A DNA stretch of 40,712 bases from the NCBI RefSeq assembly GCF_947493735.1, contig NZ_CANLSL010000025.1:1-40712 (forward strand), read 5' to 3'. Position numbers and translations under genes: made by a program. Shown one piece after another: positions 17,592-25,849 of this stretch. The DNA is from an uncultured Acinetobacter sp. (GTDB taxonomy: Bacteria; Pseudomonadota; Gammaproteobacteria; Pseudomonadales; Moraxellaceae). Position 1 is the stretch's first letter; each line of letters starts with the position of its first letter. The notes beneath the pieces are model-generated. The model was given only the letters and a program-made list of their open reading frames with translations, did not search any database and was not told the origin of the DNA.

Positions 17592-18134
17592 ATGAGTACG
17601 ATTCAAGATATCACTTTTCAGAAAATGGATGGTGCGAGTGCAACGCTTGCAGATTATCAGGGTAAAGTGGCGTTGATCGTCAATGTCGCTTCAAAGTGTG
17701 GACTCACCCCACAATATGAAGCGTTGGAAAAACTGTATCGTTTGAAAAAAGCGGAAGGTTTAGAAATATTAGGCTTCCCTGCCAATAACTTTCTCGAACA
17801 AGAACCCGGTAGCGATGCAGAGATTCAAGATTTCTGTTCAGTCACTTATGATGTGACGTTTCCGTTATTTTCAAAAATTTCTGTTGCAGGTGATGATAAA
17901 CATCCGTTGTTTCAAGCATTGATTGAAGCTCAACCTGAGCGTATCGGTGAAGGTCCGTGGTGGAAAGACTTGGTGGAATATGGCTTAACACCAAATCCAA
18001 AACCCGAAGTGCTATGGAATTTTGAAAAATTCCTTGTCAATCGTCGTGGTGAAGTCATCGCACGTTTTGCGCCTGACATCACCGCTGAAGATCCACGCCT
18101 GTTAGAAGCGATTGAAATTGCTTTGGCTGAGTAA
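17592..18134 (+). CDS. Glutathione peroxidase (BtuE-like)
   Basis: 180 residues; reduces hydrogen peroxide and organic hydroperoxides with thioredoxin or glutathione. The peroxidatic Cys lies in NVASKCGLTPQYEAL, the tetrad Gln in LEQEPGS, and Trp-Asn in LWNFEKFLVNRRGEV. The Cys in SDAEIQDFCSVTYD is in the position of the resolving Cys of thioredoxin-dependent members. One difference from the usual FPCNQF block: here it is FPANNF, so that second Cys and the Gln are replaced; this Cys is not the catalytic one. Close to E. coli BtuE in the LEQEPGSD and WNFEKFLV blocks. GGAGTGAGCACAAG before the ATG gives a good ribosome binding site. Confidence 0.93.
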   Translation: MSTIQDITFQKMDGASATLADYQGKVALIVNVASKCGLTPQYEALEKLYRLKKAEGLEILGFPANNFLEQEPGSDAEIQDFCSVTYDVTFPLFSKISVAGDDKHPLFQALIEAQPERIGEGPWWKDLVEYGLTPNPKPEVLWNFEKFLVNRRGEVIARFAPDITAEDPRLLEAIEIALAE

Positions 18135-18136
18135 TC

Positions 18137-18415
18137 TTAGTTTGTTATCTGACGAGTAGAAGTCATTTGATACATGGGAACGTCAGTCGCATTGTTCGAG
18201 GACAGGACATTATTGGTAAAGTGATGTTCTGCAAGGTGTTGGATTGATTTTAATATATGCCCGAGTTTGCGACTGACAAAATGGCTTTGCCTACTTTCCC
18301 CGAAAGGAAAGTAGGTCGAACCGAAGGTTAATCCCGACTTATGCGTATAAACAGCAAGAACCTGCCTAAAAGATTCTGCTTTTTTATCTGACACCTAAAT
18401 TAACTTAAATTCCAA
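18137..18415. repeat. Probable dispersed Acinetobacter repeat with internal palindrome
   Basis: This stretch carries an open frame on the minus strand (18137-18394, 85 codons, including TFGSTYFPFGESRQSHFVSR), but it looks like a repeat rather than a gene. At 18290-18315 it has a perfect 10-bp inverted repeat CCTACTTTCC / GGAAAGTAGG with a 6-nt loop. I recall near-identical 'STYFPFGESRQSHFV' frames being predicted many times in Acinetobacter genomes, which suggests a mobile palindromic element that happens to be open. The boundaries are approximate. A genome-wide BLASTN would settle it. Confidence 0.5.
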
Positions 18416-18422
18416 TCAATAA

Positions 18423-18452
18423 AAAAAACCGCATCACTTGATGCGGTTTTTT
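18423..18452. terminator. Bidirectional terminator between the peroxidase and ettA
   Basis: Stem CCGCATC / GATGCGG with ACTT loop, extended by A and T tracts on both sides. It serves ettA on the minus strand and possibly the peroxidase gene on the plus strand. Confidence 0.88.
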
Positions 18453-18483
18453 ATGGCTATCTCGCCTTATTGGAATCAGGCAC

Positions 18484-18591
18484 ATATAGTCAGCGCAATT
18501 TAACTTTGCTACAAGGCAACCGAACGAAGATGTACATGTCGTACTTCGAGCGAGGTTAACGATGTAGCAGATTTAAAGTGCCTGACTATAT
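18484..18591. repeat. Palindromic repeat element, copy 1 (3' side of ettA)
   Basis: About 108 bp, bounded by ATATAGTCAG and CTGACTATAT, with nested inverted pairs inside: GCTACA / TGTAGC, CAACC / GGTT and CGAAG / CTTCG. The 61-bp core (18510-18570) matches copy 2 at 20353-20413 in 54 of 61 positions, in the same orientation. It ends three bases from the ettA stop codon, so it forms the 3' untranslated end of that mRNA. Confidence 0.8.
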
Positions 18592-18594
18592 CAG

Positions 18595-20256
18595 TTAACC
18601 GCTGATTTTCTTGTACTTAGCACGTGTTGGACGTGCTTCATCACCGAGTTTCTTCTTACGATAAGCTTCATACTCAGTATAGTTACCGTCGTAGAATTCT
18701 GGTTCATCATTTTCAAAAGACAAGATGTGTGTCGCAATACGGTCAAGGAACCAACGGTCATGCGAAACGACCATCACTGTACCTGGGAAGACCAAAATCG
18801 CATCTTCAAGCGCACGTAAAGTTTCTACATCCAAGTCATTCGACGGCTCATCGAGTAAAATGACATTGGCACCTTGCTGTAGAATCTTCGCCAATTGCAA
18901 ACGGTTACGCTCACCACCAGATAGTTCACCGACACGCTTCTGCTGATCTTGACCTTTGAAGTTAAAGCGTCCGATATAAGCACGTGAAGCAATTTCATAA
19001 TCGCCGACTTTGAGAATATCCAAACCGCCTGACACTTCTTCCCAAACGGTTTTGTTGTTATCCAACGTATCACGAATCTGACCAACATATGCCACTTTAA
19101 CTGATTCACCGAGCGTCACAGTCCCTGTATCAGGCTGTTGTTCTTCAGTCATCATACGGAATAATGTGGTTTTACCTGCACCGTTTGGACCAACAATACC
19201 AACGATCGCTGCTGGCGGTACGGTAAAGCTCAAGTTTTCATACAGCAAACGCCCATCAAAAGATTTGCTGATGTTGTTCACTTCAACAACCTTGTTGCCA
19301 AGACGAGGACCTGGTGGAATGTAAATTTCAGAGGTTTCATTACGCTCTTGGAATTCTTTCGAGTTCAATTCCTCGAAACGCTCCATACGCGCTTTATTCT
19401 TCTTCTGCTGACCTTTAGCATTCTGACGCACCCACTCCAATTCCTTTTTCAAGGCTTTGGCGAATGATTCTTCTTGCTTCTGCTCTTGCTCTAGGCGGGC
19501 ATTTTTCTGCTCAAGCCAAGCGGTATAGTTCCCTTGATATGGAATACCATGCCCACGGTCAAGCTCAAGAATCCACTCTGCGACATTATCCAAGAAATAT
19601 CGGTCATGGGTAATCGCCACGATCGTGCCTTGGAAATCTTTCAAGAAGCGTTCCAACCAAGCAACAGACTCTGCATCCAAATGGTTGGTCGGTTCGTCAA
19701 GCAGCAACATATCTGGCTTCGACAAGAGTAAACGACACAGCGCCACACGACGACGCTCACCACCTGATAGTAAACTCACATCCGCATCCCACGCAGGTAG
19801 GCGTAGCGCATCAGCGGCTTGTTCAAGTTGGTTATTCAGGTTATGCGCATCCCATGCTTGAATGATGCCTTCGAGCTTCTCTTGCTCTTTGGCAAGCGCA
19901 TCAAAGTCTGCATCTTCAGCCGCATATTCAGCGAATACTTCGTCAAGACGAGCGAGCGCATCAAGTGGCTCACGCAAACCATCTTCGACATTACCACGTA
20001 CATCTTTGCTTGGATCTAGCGGTGGCTCTTGTTCAAGATAGCCAATTTTAATGCCACTTTGGGCACGTGCTTCACCAGAGAAGTCTTTATCGACACCAGC
20101 CATGATACGAAGCAAGGTTGATTTACCCGCACCGTTTAGACCGAGTACACCAATCTTGGCACCTGGGAAAAATGATAGGGAAATATTTTTGAGGATTTCA
20201 CGCTTTGGTGGAACCATCTTGGACACACGATTCATCGTGTAAATATATTGGGCCAC
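18595..20256 (-). CDS. ettA: Energy-dependent translational throttle protein EttA (ABC-F)
   Basis: 553 residues (E. coli EttA 555). Two ABC domains without membrane segments: first Walker A GLNGAGKS, signature LSGGERRR and Walker B LLLDEPTNHLD; second Walker A GPNGAGKT, signature LSGGERNR and Walker B ILLDEPSNDLD. Between them lies the charged P-site tRNA-interaction linker, with the QKQEESFAKALKKELEWVRQ and KKNKARMERFEELN helices. EttA binds the ribosomal E site and couples the first peptide bond to the ATP/ADP ratio. The start MAQYIYTMNRVSK matches the family. The gene is bracketed by two copies of one repeat, has its own promoter, and stands apart from its neighbours. Confidence 0.96.
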   Translation of the reverse strand: MAQYIYTMNRVSKMVPPKREILKNISLSFFPGAKIGVLGLNGAGKSTLLRIMAGVDKDFSGEARAQSGIKIGYLEQEPPLDPSKDVRGNVEDGLREPLDALARLDEVFAEYAAEDADFDALAKEQEKLEGIIQAWDAHNLNNQLEQAADALRLPAWDADVSLLSGGERRRVALCRLLLSKPDMLLLDEPTNHLDAESVAWLERFLKDFQGTIVAITHDRYFLDNVAEWILELDRGHGIPYQGNYTAWLEQKNARLEQEQKQEESFAKALKKELEWVRQNAKGQQKKNKARMERFEELNSKEFQERNETSEIYIPPGPRLGNKVVEVNNISKSFDGRLLYENLSFTVPPAAIVGIVGPNGAGKTTLFRMMTEEQQPDTGTVTLGESVKVAYVGQIRDTLDNNKTVWEEVSGGLDILKVGDYEIASRAYIGRFNFKGQDQQKRVGELSGGERNRLQLAKILQQGANVILLDEPSNDLDVETLRALEDAILVFPGTVMVVSHDRWFLDRIATHILSFENDEPEFYDGNYTEYEAYRKKKLGDEARPTRAKYKKISG

Positions 20257-20328
20257 GTAGGACTCCTAAAGTTGTTCAACTCATGCCGTTGGTGATTTTA
20301 GTTTTCATCACACATTAAAAAACTTGAC

Positions 20329-20434
20329 GATAGTCGAAGAAATTAATCCTGATACAAGGCAACCGAGTGGAGGTGTACATGTAATACTTCGAGCGAGGTT
20401 AACGCTGTAGCAGGATTTAAGTTCTCAGACTATA
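20329..20434. repeat. Palindromic repeat element, copy 2 (5' side of ettA)
   Basis: About 106 bp, bounded by GATAGTC and GACTATA, same orientation and inner layout as copy 1 (ACAAGGCAACCGA at left, TACTTCGAGCGAGGTTAACG at right). It lies between the ettA start codon and its likely promoter, so it would be transcribed as part of the ettA leader. Confidence 0.8.
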
Positions 20435-20458
20435 AACGGCGACACATAAATGCCGACT

Positions 20459-20488
20459 ATTATAGGAGAAATCGCCGTGAAGTGAAAA
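20459..20488 (-). promoter_or_regulatory. Likely ettA promoter
   Basis: On the minus strand TTTTCA (20483-20488), 18 bp, then a perfect TATAAT (20459-20464). It would start near 20452 and give a leader of about 195 nt containing repeat copy 2. The rest of 20489-20690 holds no feature I can name. Confidence 0.5.
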
Positions 20489-20690
20489 CAAAGTTCATCA
20501 TTGCTCGCAGATAATCCCGCAACAACATATTTCCAAGACGGCTTTTTCTAAGATGTTGTTTTAAAATGACTTTCAGTAAGCGCTTTCTCAATATGAAATG
20601 CATTCATAATAGTAATGTGAATTGAATCATTTTATTCATCATCCATTCAGGTTTATAGTGAACTGATCAGGACGATAAATAGGCAAAGCC

Positions 20691-21824
20691 ATGACACAGG
20701 AAGTGGTGCAACTCAATTTCCCCATCATTGACCCACATATACACCAATGGGATCCATACCATACACCACATGCAGCACAGCATTTGGTGAAGGTTTTGGG
20801 AAATTATCCTCGTGCTATGGATAGGCTAATGCGATTGGTCAAACCCAAACCGCTGATTGACAGCTTAGGGCTTACCGATCATGCACTTGCGCCGTATCTA
20901 CCTCGCAACTATAAGCAAGACATTGGTCATTTTAATGTCGAAAGTGTCGTTCATGTGGAAGCAAATTGGCACGATCACAAAGGCACTGGTGTGGTCGGTG
21001 AAACTCGCTGGATCGACCAACTGCCCTTTAGTAAACAAAATATTCAATTAGGTGCCATCGTTGCCACTGCTGACCCAAGGAAACGTGATTTTAAGAAAAT
21101 ATTACAACTGCACCATGAAGCCAGTCCGCAGTTTCGTGGTATCCGAAAAATGGCATCGTTTCATGAAGATAAAGGCATTTACCGATGGTGCGATCAAGCA
21201 GGACTATACCGTGATAAAAAATTCCTGAAAGGCTTTGAGCAGATCGTCCGTAAAAATCTCACCTTCGACGCATGGTGCTACTCAACACAACTTGATGATG
21301 TGACTACCCTCGCCAAACGCTTTCCTGAAGCGAAAATCATGCTCGATCATCTCGGCACACCTGTTGGACTATTTGGTGCCGTCGGCAAATCTACAGCACA
21401 AACTGCACAAGCACGCCAAACGATCTTTGAAGAATGGAAAGTCAAACTGGCAACACTTGCAGAATGTCAAAACGTCCATGCCAAAATTTCAGGTTTACTC
21501 ATGCCTGTACTTGGACATGATTTTCATCTTAAAAAACAAAAAGCCACGAAAATGCAGATTATCGAACGGCTACAACCGATGATTGACCATGCCGTACAGG
21601 TATTTGGTGAAGATCGTATCGTCTTCGCATCTAACTTTCCAATGGATAAACCTAGCGCAGATTTAACCGAAATCATTGCCGCTTATATCGAGATGACTCA
21701 ACCTTATGGCGAGGATGCGATGTTTAAAATCTTCCATCAAAATGCCAAGAATTTTTATCAAATCGAATATTCATTGTTCAGCAAGTTTTTACAATTTTTT
21801 TTACAAATAAAGATGGATCTTTGA
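20691..21824 (+). CDS. Amidohydrolase-family metal hydrolase (COG3618-like)
   Basis: 377 residues, a predicted TIM-barrel hydrolase of the amidohydrolase-2 type. The metal motif is at the N-terminus (FPIIDPHIHQWDP); later blocks ESVVHVEANWHDH, FRGIRKMASFHEDKG, AKIMLDHLGTP, HAKISGLLMP and RIVFASNFPMDKP follow the barrel strands, with the conserved His in DHLG and the terminal Asp replaced by Asn-Phe-Pro in SNFPMD. Relatives hydrolyse lactones or decarboxylate aromatic acids (sugar lactonases, pyrone-dicarboxylate lactonase); the substrate is unknown. The final residues (YSLFSKFLQFFLQIKMDL) look like an added tail. It stands alone, 240 bp before acr1. Confidence 0.82.
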   Translation: MTQEVVQLNFPIIDPHIHQWDPYHTPHAAQHLVKVLGNYPRAMDRLMRLVKPKPLIDSLGLTDHALAPYLPRNYKQDIGHFNVESVVHVEANWHDHKGTGVVGETRWIDQLPFSKQNIQLGAIVATADPRKRDFKKILQLHHEASPQFRGIRKMASFHEDKGIYRWCDQAGLYRDKKFLKGFEQIVRKNLTFDAWCYSTQLDDVTTLAKRFPEAKIMLDHLGTPVGLFGAVGKSTAQTAQARQTIFEEWKVKLATLAECQNVHAKISGLLMPVLGHDFHLKKQKATKMQIIERLQPMIDHAVQVFGEDRIVFASNFPMDKPSADLTEIIAAYIEMTQPYGEDAMFKIFHQNAKNFYQIEYSLFSKFLQFFLQIKMDL

Positions 21825-21875
21825 TCAAATATCCAAGAGATTAATTGACATTAGCTCAAGGATTTAGCAAATTAA

Positions 21876-21955
21876 TAGAGTAGGAACTCTAACCAGTTTA
21901 GAGTAATCGCTCTATGTAATTTATTATTTTTCATATATTTAGAGTAGATCACCTA
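21876..21955 (+). promoter_or_regulatory. Operator-like array of three dyads upstream of acr1
   Basis: TAGAG-N6-CTCTA occurs at 21876-21891 and again at 21899-21914, 23 bp apart (about two helical turns). A third, imperfect copy TAGAG-N6-ACCTA lies at 21940-21955, just before a possible -10 TATCAT (21968-21973). The spacing and symmetry suggest cooperative binding of a dimeric regulator. I do not recognise the site as that of a known factor. Confidence 0.5.
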
Positions 21956-22062
21956 GAATAAGTTGGCTATCATGTGTACAGAATAAGTTGTGATGATCAA
22001 TCAGGAGTCTTGCGCATTACAACACACCAAGAATTTAACTGTATGAACTATAGGACGCATTT

Positions 22063-22950
22063 ATGAACTCAAGATTGCAAAAACAACTGATCAAAAAAGT
22101 CGAAGGCAAAAATATCATTATCACTGGCGCATCAAGTGGTATTGGTTTGACTGCGGCAAAACAACTTGCTAACGCTGGCGCACATGTCATTTTGATGGCA
22201 CGTACCAAAGAAAAATTGGACGAAGTCAAAGCTGAAATTGAAGCTGAAGGCGGTCAAGCCTCTGTCTTCCCATGCGATCTCAATGACATGGACTCGATTG
22301 ACCAAGTTTCTAAAGAAATCCAAGCATCTTTTGATCATATTGATATTTTGGTCAATAATGCTGGTCGCTCAATTCGCCGTGCCGTGCATGAGTCGGTAGA
22401 TCGTTTCCATGACTTTGAACGTACCATGCAACTCAATTACTTCGGTGCTGTACGTTTGGTCTTGAACTTATTACCTGACATGATGGCACGTAAGCAAGGT
22501 CAAATTATCAACATCAGCTCAATCGGTGTATTGGCGAATGCAACTCGCTTCTCTGCATACGTTGCATCAAAAGCTGCACTCGATGCGTTTAGCCGTTGTT
22601 TATCTGCTGAAGCGTTATCACACAAGATTGCATTAACGTCGATCTATATGCCATTGGTTCGTACACCAATGATTGCACCAACCAAAATGTACAACTACGT
22701 ACCTACGCTTTCACCAGAGCAAGCAGCTGATTTAATTGCGTATGCTATCGTAAAACGTCCGAAGAAGATTGCGACCAATCTTGGTCGCTTGGCTTCAATC
22801 ACCTATGCGATTGCGCCAAACGTCAACAATGTCTTGATGTCAATTGGTTACAACCTATTCCCAAGCTCTACGGCATCAGTCGGCAAGCAGGAAAAATTGA
22901 ACGTTATGCAAAAAGCGTATGCACGCTTATTCCCAGGTGAACACTGGTAA
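22063..22950 (+). CDS. acr1: Fatty acyl-CoA reductase Acr1 (SDR)
   Basis: 295 residues, same length as Acr1 of Acinetobacter, which reduces long-chain acyl-CoA to the fatty aldehyde with NADPH on the way to wax esters. The cofactor site is TGASSGIG (residues 21-28), and NNAG follows in ILVNNAGRS. The catalytic Ser lies in INISSIG (about residue 153) with Tyr166 and Lys170 in YVASK. Blocks such as FHDFERTMQLNYFGAVRLVL and SAYVASKAALDAFSRCLSAE, and the end AYARLFPGEHW, agree with Acr1 as I recall it. A terminator follows, so it is monocistronic. The start ATG fits; the ribosome binding site TAGGACGC is moderate. Confidence 0.93.
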   Translation: MNSRLQKQLIKKVEGKNIIITGASSGIGLTAAKQLANAGAHVILMARTKEKLDEVKAEIEAEGGQASVFPCDLNDMDSIDQVSKEIQASFDHIDILVNNAGRSIRRAVHESVDRFHDFERTMQLNYFGAVRLVLNLLPDMMARKQGQIINISSIGVLANATRFSAYVASKAALDAFSRCLSAEALSHKIALTSIYMPLVRTPMIAPTKMYNYVPTLSPEQAADLIAYAIVKRPKKIATNLGRLASITYAIAPNVNNVLMSIGYNLFPSSTASVGKQEKLNVMQKAYARLFPGEHW

Positions 22951-22972
22951 TCTGCACTGCGCTGTAAAATTG

Positions 22973-23001
22973 AAAAAGACCATCTTCGGATGGTCTTTTT
23001 T
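22973..23001. terminator. Bidirectional terminator between acr1 and the BLUF gene
   Basis: Stem AAAAAGACCATC / GATGGTCTTTTT with a TTCG tetraloop, A-rich on the left and T-rich on the right. It ends both convergent genes. Confidence 0.92.
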
Positions 23002-23026
23002 GGCATTGGGAATGCACTTCTTTGCT

Positions 23027-23452
23027 TCAAAGCTTTAATAAATAATCAATAAAGTCTTCAAGACGTTGATCCTGCAACACATAAGGGTCAAATTCGGCAA
23101 TCCCACGATCATTAAAGAAGCGAAGCATGGCTTTATCAAAAGGTGCATATTTCATATGCCACGTCCCAAACTGAATATAATCAATATCGGATAAATCCAA
23201 TAAAATCACATCGCTATGTCGTGGGTCTTTGGTAATTTTTTCATAGAACAGTTGATTCACAATATCTGAATCCCCTTCAAGACACTGAAAAAACTTACCG
23301 TGACCATAATACAAGACGCCATGAACCATATGCCGTCCATTAAAATCTATAGCTTCAGTCAAAATATCCATCAAATCTTGACGGATTTCATCCTCATCCT
23401 TAAACGTTTTACTTGCATAACATAAGCGTGCAAGCTGTGTGTTCATCCCCAT
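23027..23452 (-). CDS. BLUF-domain blue-light photoreceptor (BlsA-like)
   Basis: 141 residues, a single BLUF domain of the short type with a C-terminal helical cap, like BlsA of A. baumannii. BLUF proteins bind FAD and sense blue light by rearranging hydrogen bonds. The key residues are present: Tyr12 in RLCYAS, Asn38 in DFNGRH, Gln56 in FFQCLEG, and Trp98/Met100 in TWHMKY. No output domain is fused, so it must act through a partner protein. The frame continues 17 codons upstream, but the ATG at 23452 has GGAG eight bases before it. In A. baumannii BlsA changes motility, biofilm and iron and acetoin genes by binding repressors; the target here is unknown. Confidence 0.92.
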   Translation of the reverse strand: MGMNTQLARLCYASKTFKDEDEIRQDLMDILTEAIDFNGRHMVHGVLYYGHGKFFQCLEGDSDIVNQLFYEKITKDPRHSDVILLDLSDIDYIQFGTWHMKYAPFDKAMLRFFNDRGIAEFDPYVLQDQRLEDFIDYLLKL

Positions 23453-23665
23453 TACAACCACTCCAAAATCAAAAAACATAATGATTAAATAGTATAAAAT
23501 CAAACATTTAAACGTATGTCATGAAAGTAGGCATACAAAATAGAAATACTATGTTTTGAAAAAGAAGTAAACAAATAGTTGTGACTGGAGGATTTGATCT
23601 GGGAGAAAGTTATCTAGACCCTAATTTTAATTATCGTGATTAAAAAATTATGTTTTTAAAATATT

Positions 23666-23756
23666 TGGCGGTGAGAGAGGGATTCGAACCCTCGATACGC
23701 TATGAACGTATACACGCTTTCCAGGCGTGCTCCTTCAGCCACTCGGACACCTCACC
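23666..23756 (-). tRNA. tRNA-Ser (anticodon GGA), CCA encoded
   Basis: 91 nt including the genomic CCA. Acceptor GGTGAGG pairs with TCTCACC (last pair G-U), discriminator G. The anticodon stem CACGC / GCGTG holds the loop CTGGAAA with anticodon GGA, which reads UCC and UCU. It has the long class II variable arm typical of tRNA-Ser and a GAGGG / CCCTC T stem around TTCGAAT. Confidence 0.96.
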
Positions 23757-23769
23757 ATTGAGGTCAGGG

Positions 23770-23798
23770 ATAATAGCGAAATTTGCAATGAATGCCAA
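23770..23798 (-). promoter_or_regulatory. tRNA-Ser promoter
   Basis: Minus-strand -35 TTGGCA (23793-23798), 17 bp, -10 TATTAT (23770-23775), placing the start a few bases before the tRNA. The kup promoter faces the other way from the same interval. Confidence 0.75.
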
Positions 23799-23803
23799 GC
23801 GGA

Positions 23804-23834
23804 TTGCACAATAATTCAAAAACAGTGCTAATAT
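23804..23834 (+). promoter_or_regulatory. Likely kup promoter (extended -10)
   Basis: -35-like TTGCAC (23804-23809) and an extended -10 TGC-TAATAT (-10 hexamer 23829-23834), 19 bp apart. It would start near 23841, leaving a short leader before the kup ATG at 23866. Confidence 0.45.
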
Positions 23835-23865
23835 TACGCCAAATATTCCAACTAATTTTAATGAT

Positions 23866-25743
23866 ATGAGTCAAGCCAATACAAAAACCTCTCTCCAAGC
23901 AATGACCCTTGCAGCCCTTGGTGTGGTTTTTGGAGATATCGGAACAAGCCCCCTTTATGCACTTAAAGAATCTTTCCATGCTGCTCACGGTCTTGGTATC
24001 AATGCAGAAAACGTGCTGGGTATCTTGTCTATCATTTTTTGGTGCATCATGCTCATCATTAGTGTGAAGTATGTTGGCATTGTCATGCGTGCAGATAATA
24101 ATGGTGAAGGCGGTATCATGGCGCTCTTGGCATTGAATTTGCGCAAAGCAAAACTATCACCACAAAAAAAATTAATTTTGATTGCTATCGGTTTTTTTGG
24201 TACAGCATTATTTTTTGGTGACGGTATTATTACACCAGCTATTTCCGTGCTATCTGCTGTAGAGGGGTTGTCTGTTGCAGCACCATCCCTCAATACACTG
24301 GTCTTGCCAATTTCAATCATGATTTTAGTGGTTTTATTTTTTGTGCAAAAACACGGTACTGCTTTTGTCGGAAAATTCTTTGGACCAATCACGCTAATAT
24401 GGTTTTTAGCTTTAGGAATTTTAGGCATCACGAGTATTATTCAGACCCCACTCGTCTTAGGTATGCTCAATCCATATTGGGCAATACATTTTATTTATGC
24501 TCATCCATTGATGTCATTTTTTATCATGGGTGCTGTTGTTCTTACCGTAACTGGTGGTGAAGCACTATATGCTGACATGGGGCATTTTGGTGTTAAACCA
24601 ATTCGTCTAGGTTGGTTTCTAATCGTCATGCCGTGTTTGGTTTTAAACTACGCAGGACAAGGTGCGTTATTACTTCGAAATCCATCTGCGATTGAGAATC
24701 CATTCTACTTGTTAGTCCCTGAATGGATATTATATCCAATGATTGTTTTGGCGACGCTTGCTGCCGTAATTGCATCACAGGCCGTGATCTCTGGTGTATT
24801 CTCTTTAGCAAAACAAGCCATTCAACTAGGGTACCTGCCTCGTTTAACCATTAAACATACCTCTGAATCAGAAGAGGGACAGATTTATATTCCTTTCCTA
24901 AATTGGCTACTATTAGCATCCATCATCATTTTGGTTTTAATTTTCCAAACCAGTTCCAACTTGGCAAGTGCTTATGGTTTAGCAGTCACTTTAACCATGC
25001 TGTGTGATACATTGCTGGTTGCCGTCTTTATTTATTCTGCATGGAAATGGAGCTTACCAAAGGTTTTATTACTCATCATTCCATTCTTGTTTATTGACTT
25101 GGTTTTGGTCGGTGCAACCTCATTGAAAATGTTCTCTGGTGGTTGGGTTCCATTATTAATTGGTGCAATGGCATTTACCATTTTAATGACTTGGAAGCGT
25201 GGTCGAGAACTGACTTTTGCCAAACTAGAACAAAATACCTTAGCACTCGAACTGTTTGTCAAAAGTGTTGGTGATAATGGAAACTGGGTCAAAGGTGATG
25301 CTGTTTTTCTTACAGGCACACCAAATGTTGTACCGCATGCAATGTTACACAATATGAAGCATAACAAGGTATTACATGAACGTAATATGCTTGTCACCGT
25401 TGTGGTCGAGGATATACCTCATATCGAGGATGAAAATCGTATCTCGTTTGAAACCTTAAATTCACACTTTTATCGCATTCAAATTCATTATGGTTTTAAA
25501 GATGAACCAAATATTCCAAAAGCATTAATTACGGCGTACCAAGCTCTTGATATGGAATATGATTTGATGAATATGAGCTTCTTTATTTCACGAGATCGTA
25601 TTATTAGTAAAGTTGGAGAAGGCATGGCACCTTGGCGTGAGAAGTTATTTATCTCAATGCAACGTAATACCAGTGCGGTGAGTGATTTCTATCAAATTCC
25701 AAGTAATCGAGTAGTCGAGTTAGGTAGTCAGATTGAGATCTAA
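23866..25743 (+). CDS. kup: Low-affinity potassium transporter Kup
   Basis: 625 residues (E. coli Kup 622). It imports K+ with protons. The N-terminal family signature [20 protein letters not shown] is intact, as are [25 protein letters not shown] and [14 protein letters not shown]. About twelve membrane helices occupy residues 10-445 and are followed by a cytoplasmic C-terminal domain. An in-frame ATG at 23866 agrees with the family start; the ribosome binding site is weak (AATTTTAATGAT). The gene is monocistronic, with its own terminator. Nothing is missing or truncated. Confidence 0.96.
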   Translation: MSQANTKTSLQAMTLAALGVVFGDIGTSPLYALKESFHAAHGLGINAENVLGILSIIFWCIMLIISVKYVGIVMRADNNGEGGIMALLALNLRKAKLSPQKKLILIAIGFFGTALFFGDGIITPAISVLSAVEGLSVAAPSLNTLVLPISIMILVVLFFVQKHGTAFVGKFFGPITLIWFLALGILGITSIIQTPLVLGMLNPYWAIHFIYAHPLMSFFIMGAVVLTVTGGEALYADMGHFGVKPIRLGWFLIVMPCLVLNYAGQGALLLRNPSAIENPFYLLVPEWILYPMIVLATLAAVIASQAVISGVFSLAKQAIQLGYLPRLTIKHTSESEEGQIYIPFLNWLLLASIIILVLIFQTSSNLASAYGLAVTLTMLCDTLLVAVFIYSAWKWSLPKVLLLIIPFLFIDLVLVGATSLKMFSGGWVPLLIGAMAFTILMTWKRGRELTFAKLEQNTLALELFVKSVGDNGNWVKGDAVFLTGTPNVVPHAMLHNMKHNKVLHERNMLVTVVVEDIPHIEDENRISFETLNSHFYRIQIHYGFKDEPNIPKALITAYQALDMEYDLMNMSFFISRDRIISKVGEGMAPWREKLFISMQRNTSAVSDFYQIPSNRVVELGSQIEI

Positions 25744-25782
25744 GCGTTAAATTTTTCCTATACACTCACTAAATGAGTTAAT

Positions 25783-25815
25783 ACAAAACCCCGAAGAATC
25801 GGGGCTTTGTTTATT
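25783..25815. terminator. Terminator between kup and the Ala/Gln-rich gene
   Basis: ACAAAACCCCGA / CGGGGCTTTGT stem (one mismatch) followed by a T-rich stretch; the A-rich left side may let it work for the convergent gene as well. Confidence 0.8.
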
Positions 25816-25849
25816 CATGCTCTATTTTAGAAATTCACAACACTTCAGA

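Noticed and set aside
23666..23756. tRNA-Ser as an integration site for a mobile element
   Set aside because: No integrase, no second copy of the tRNA 3' end and only housekeeping genes on both sides within the window.
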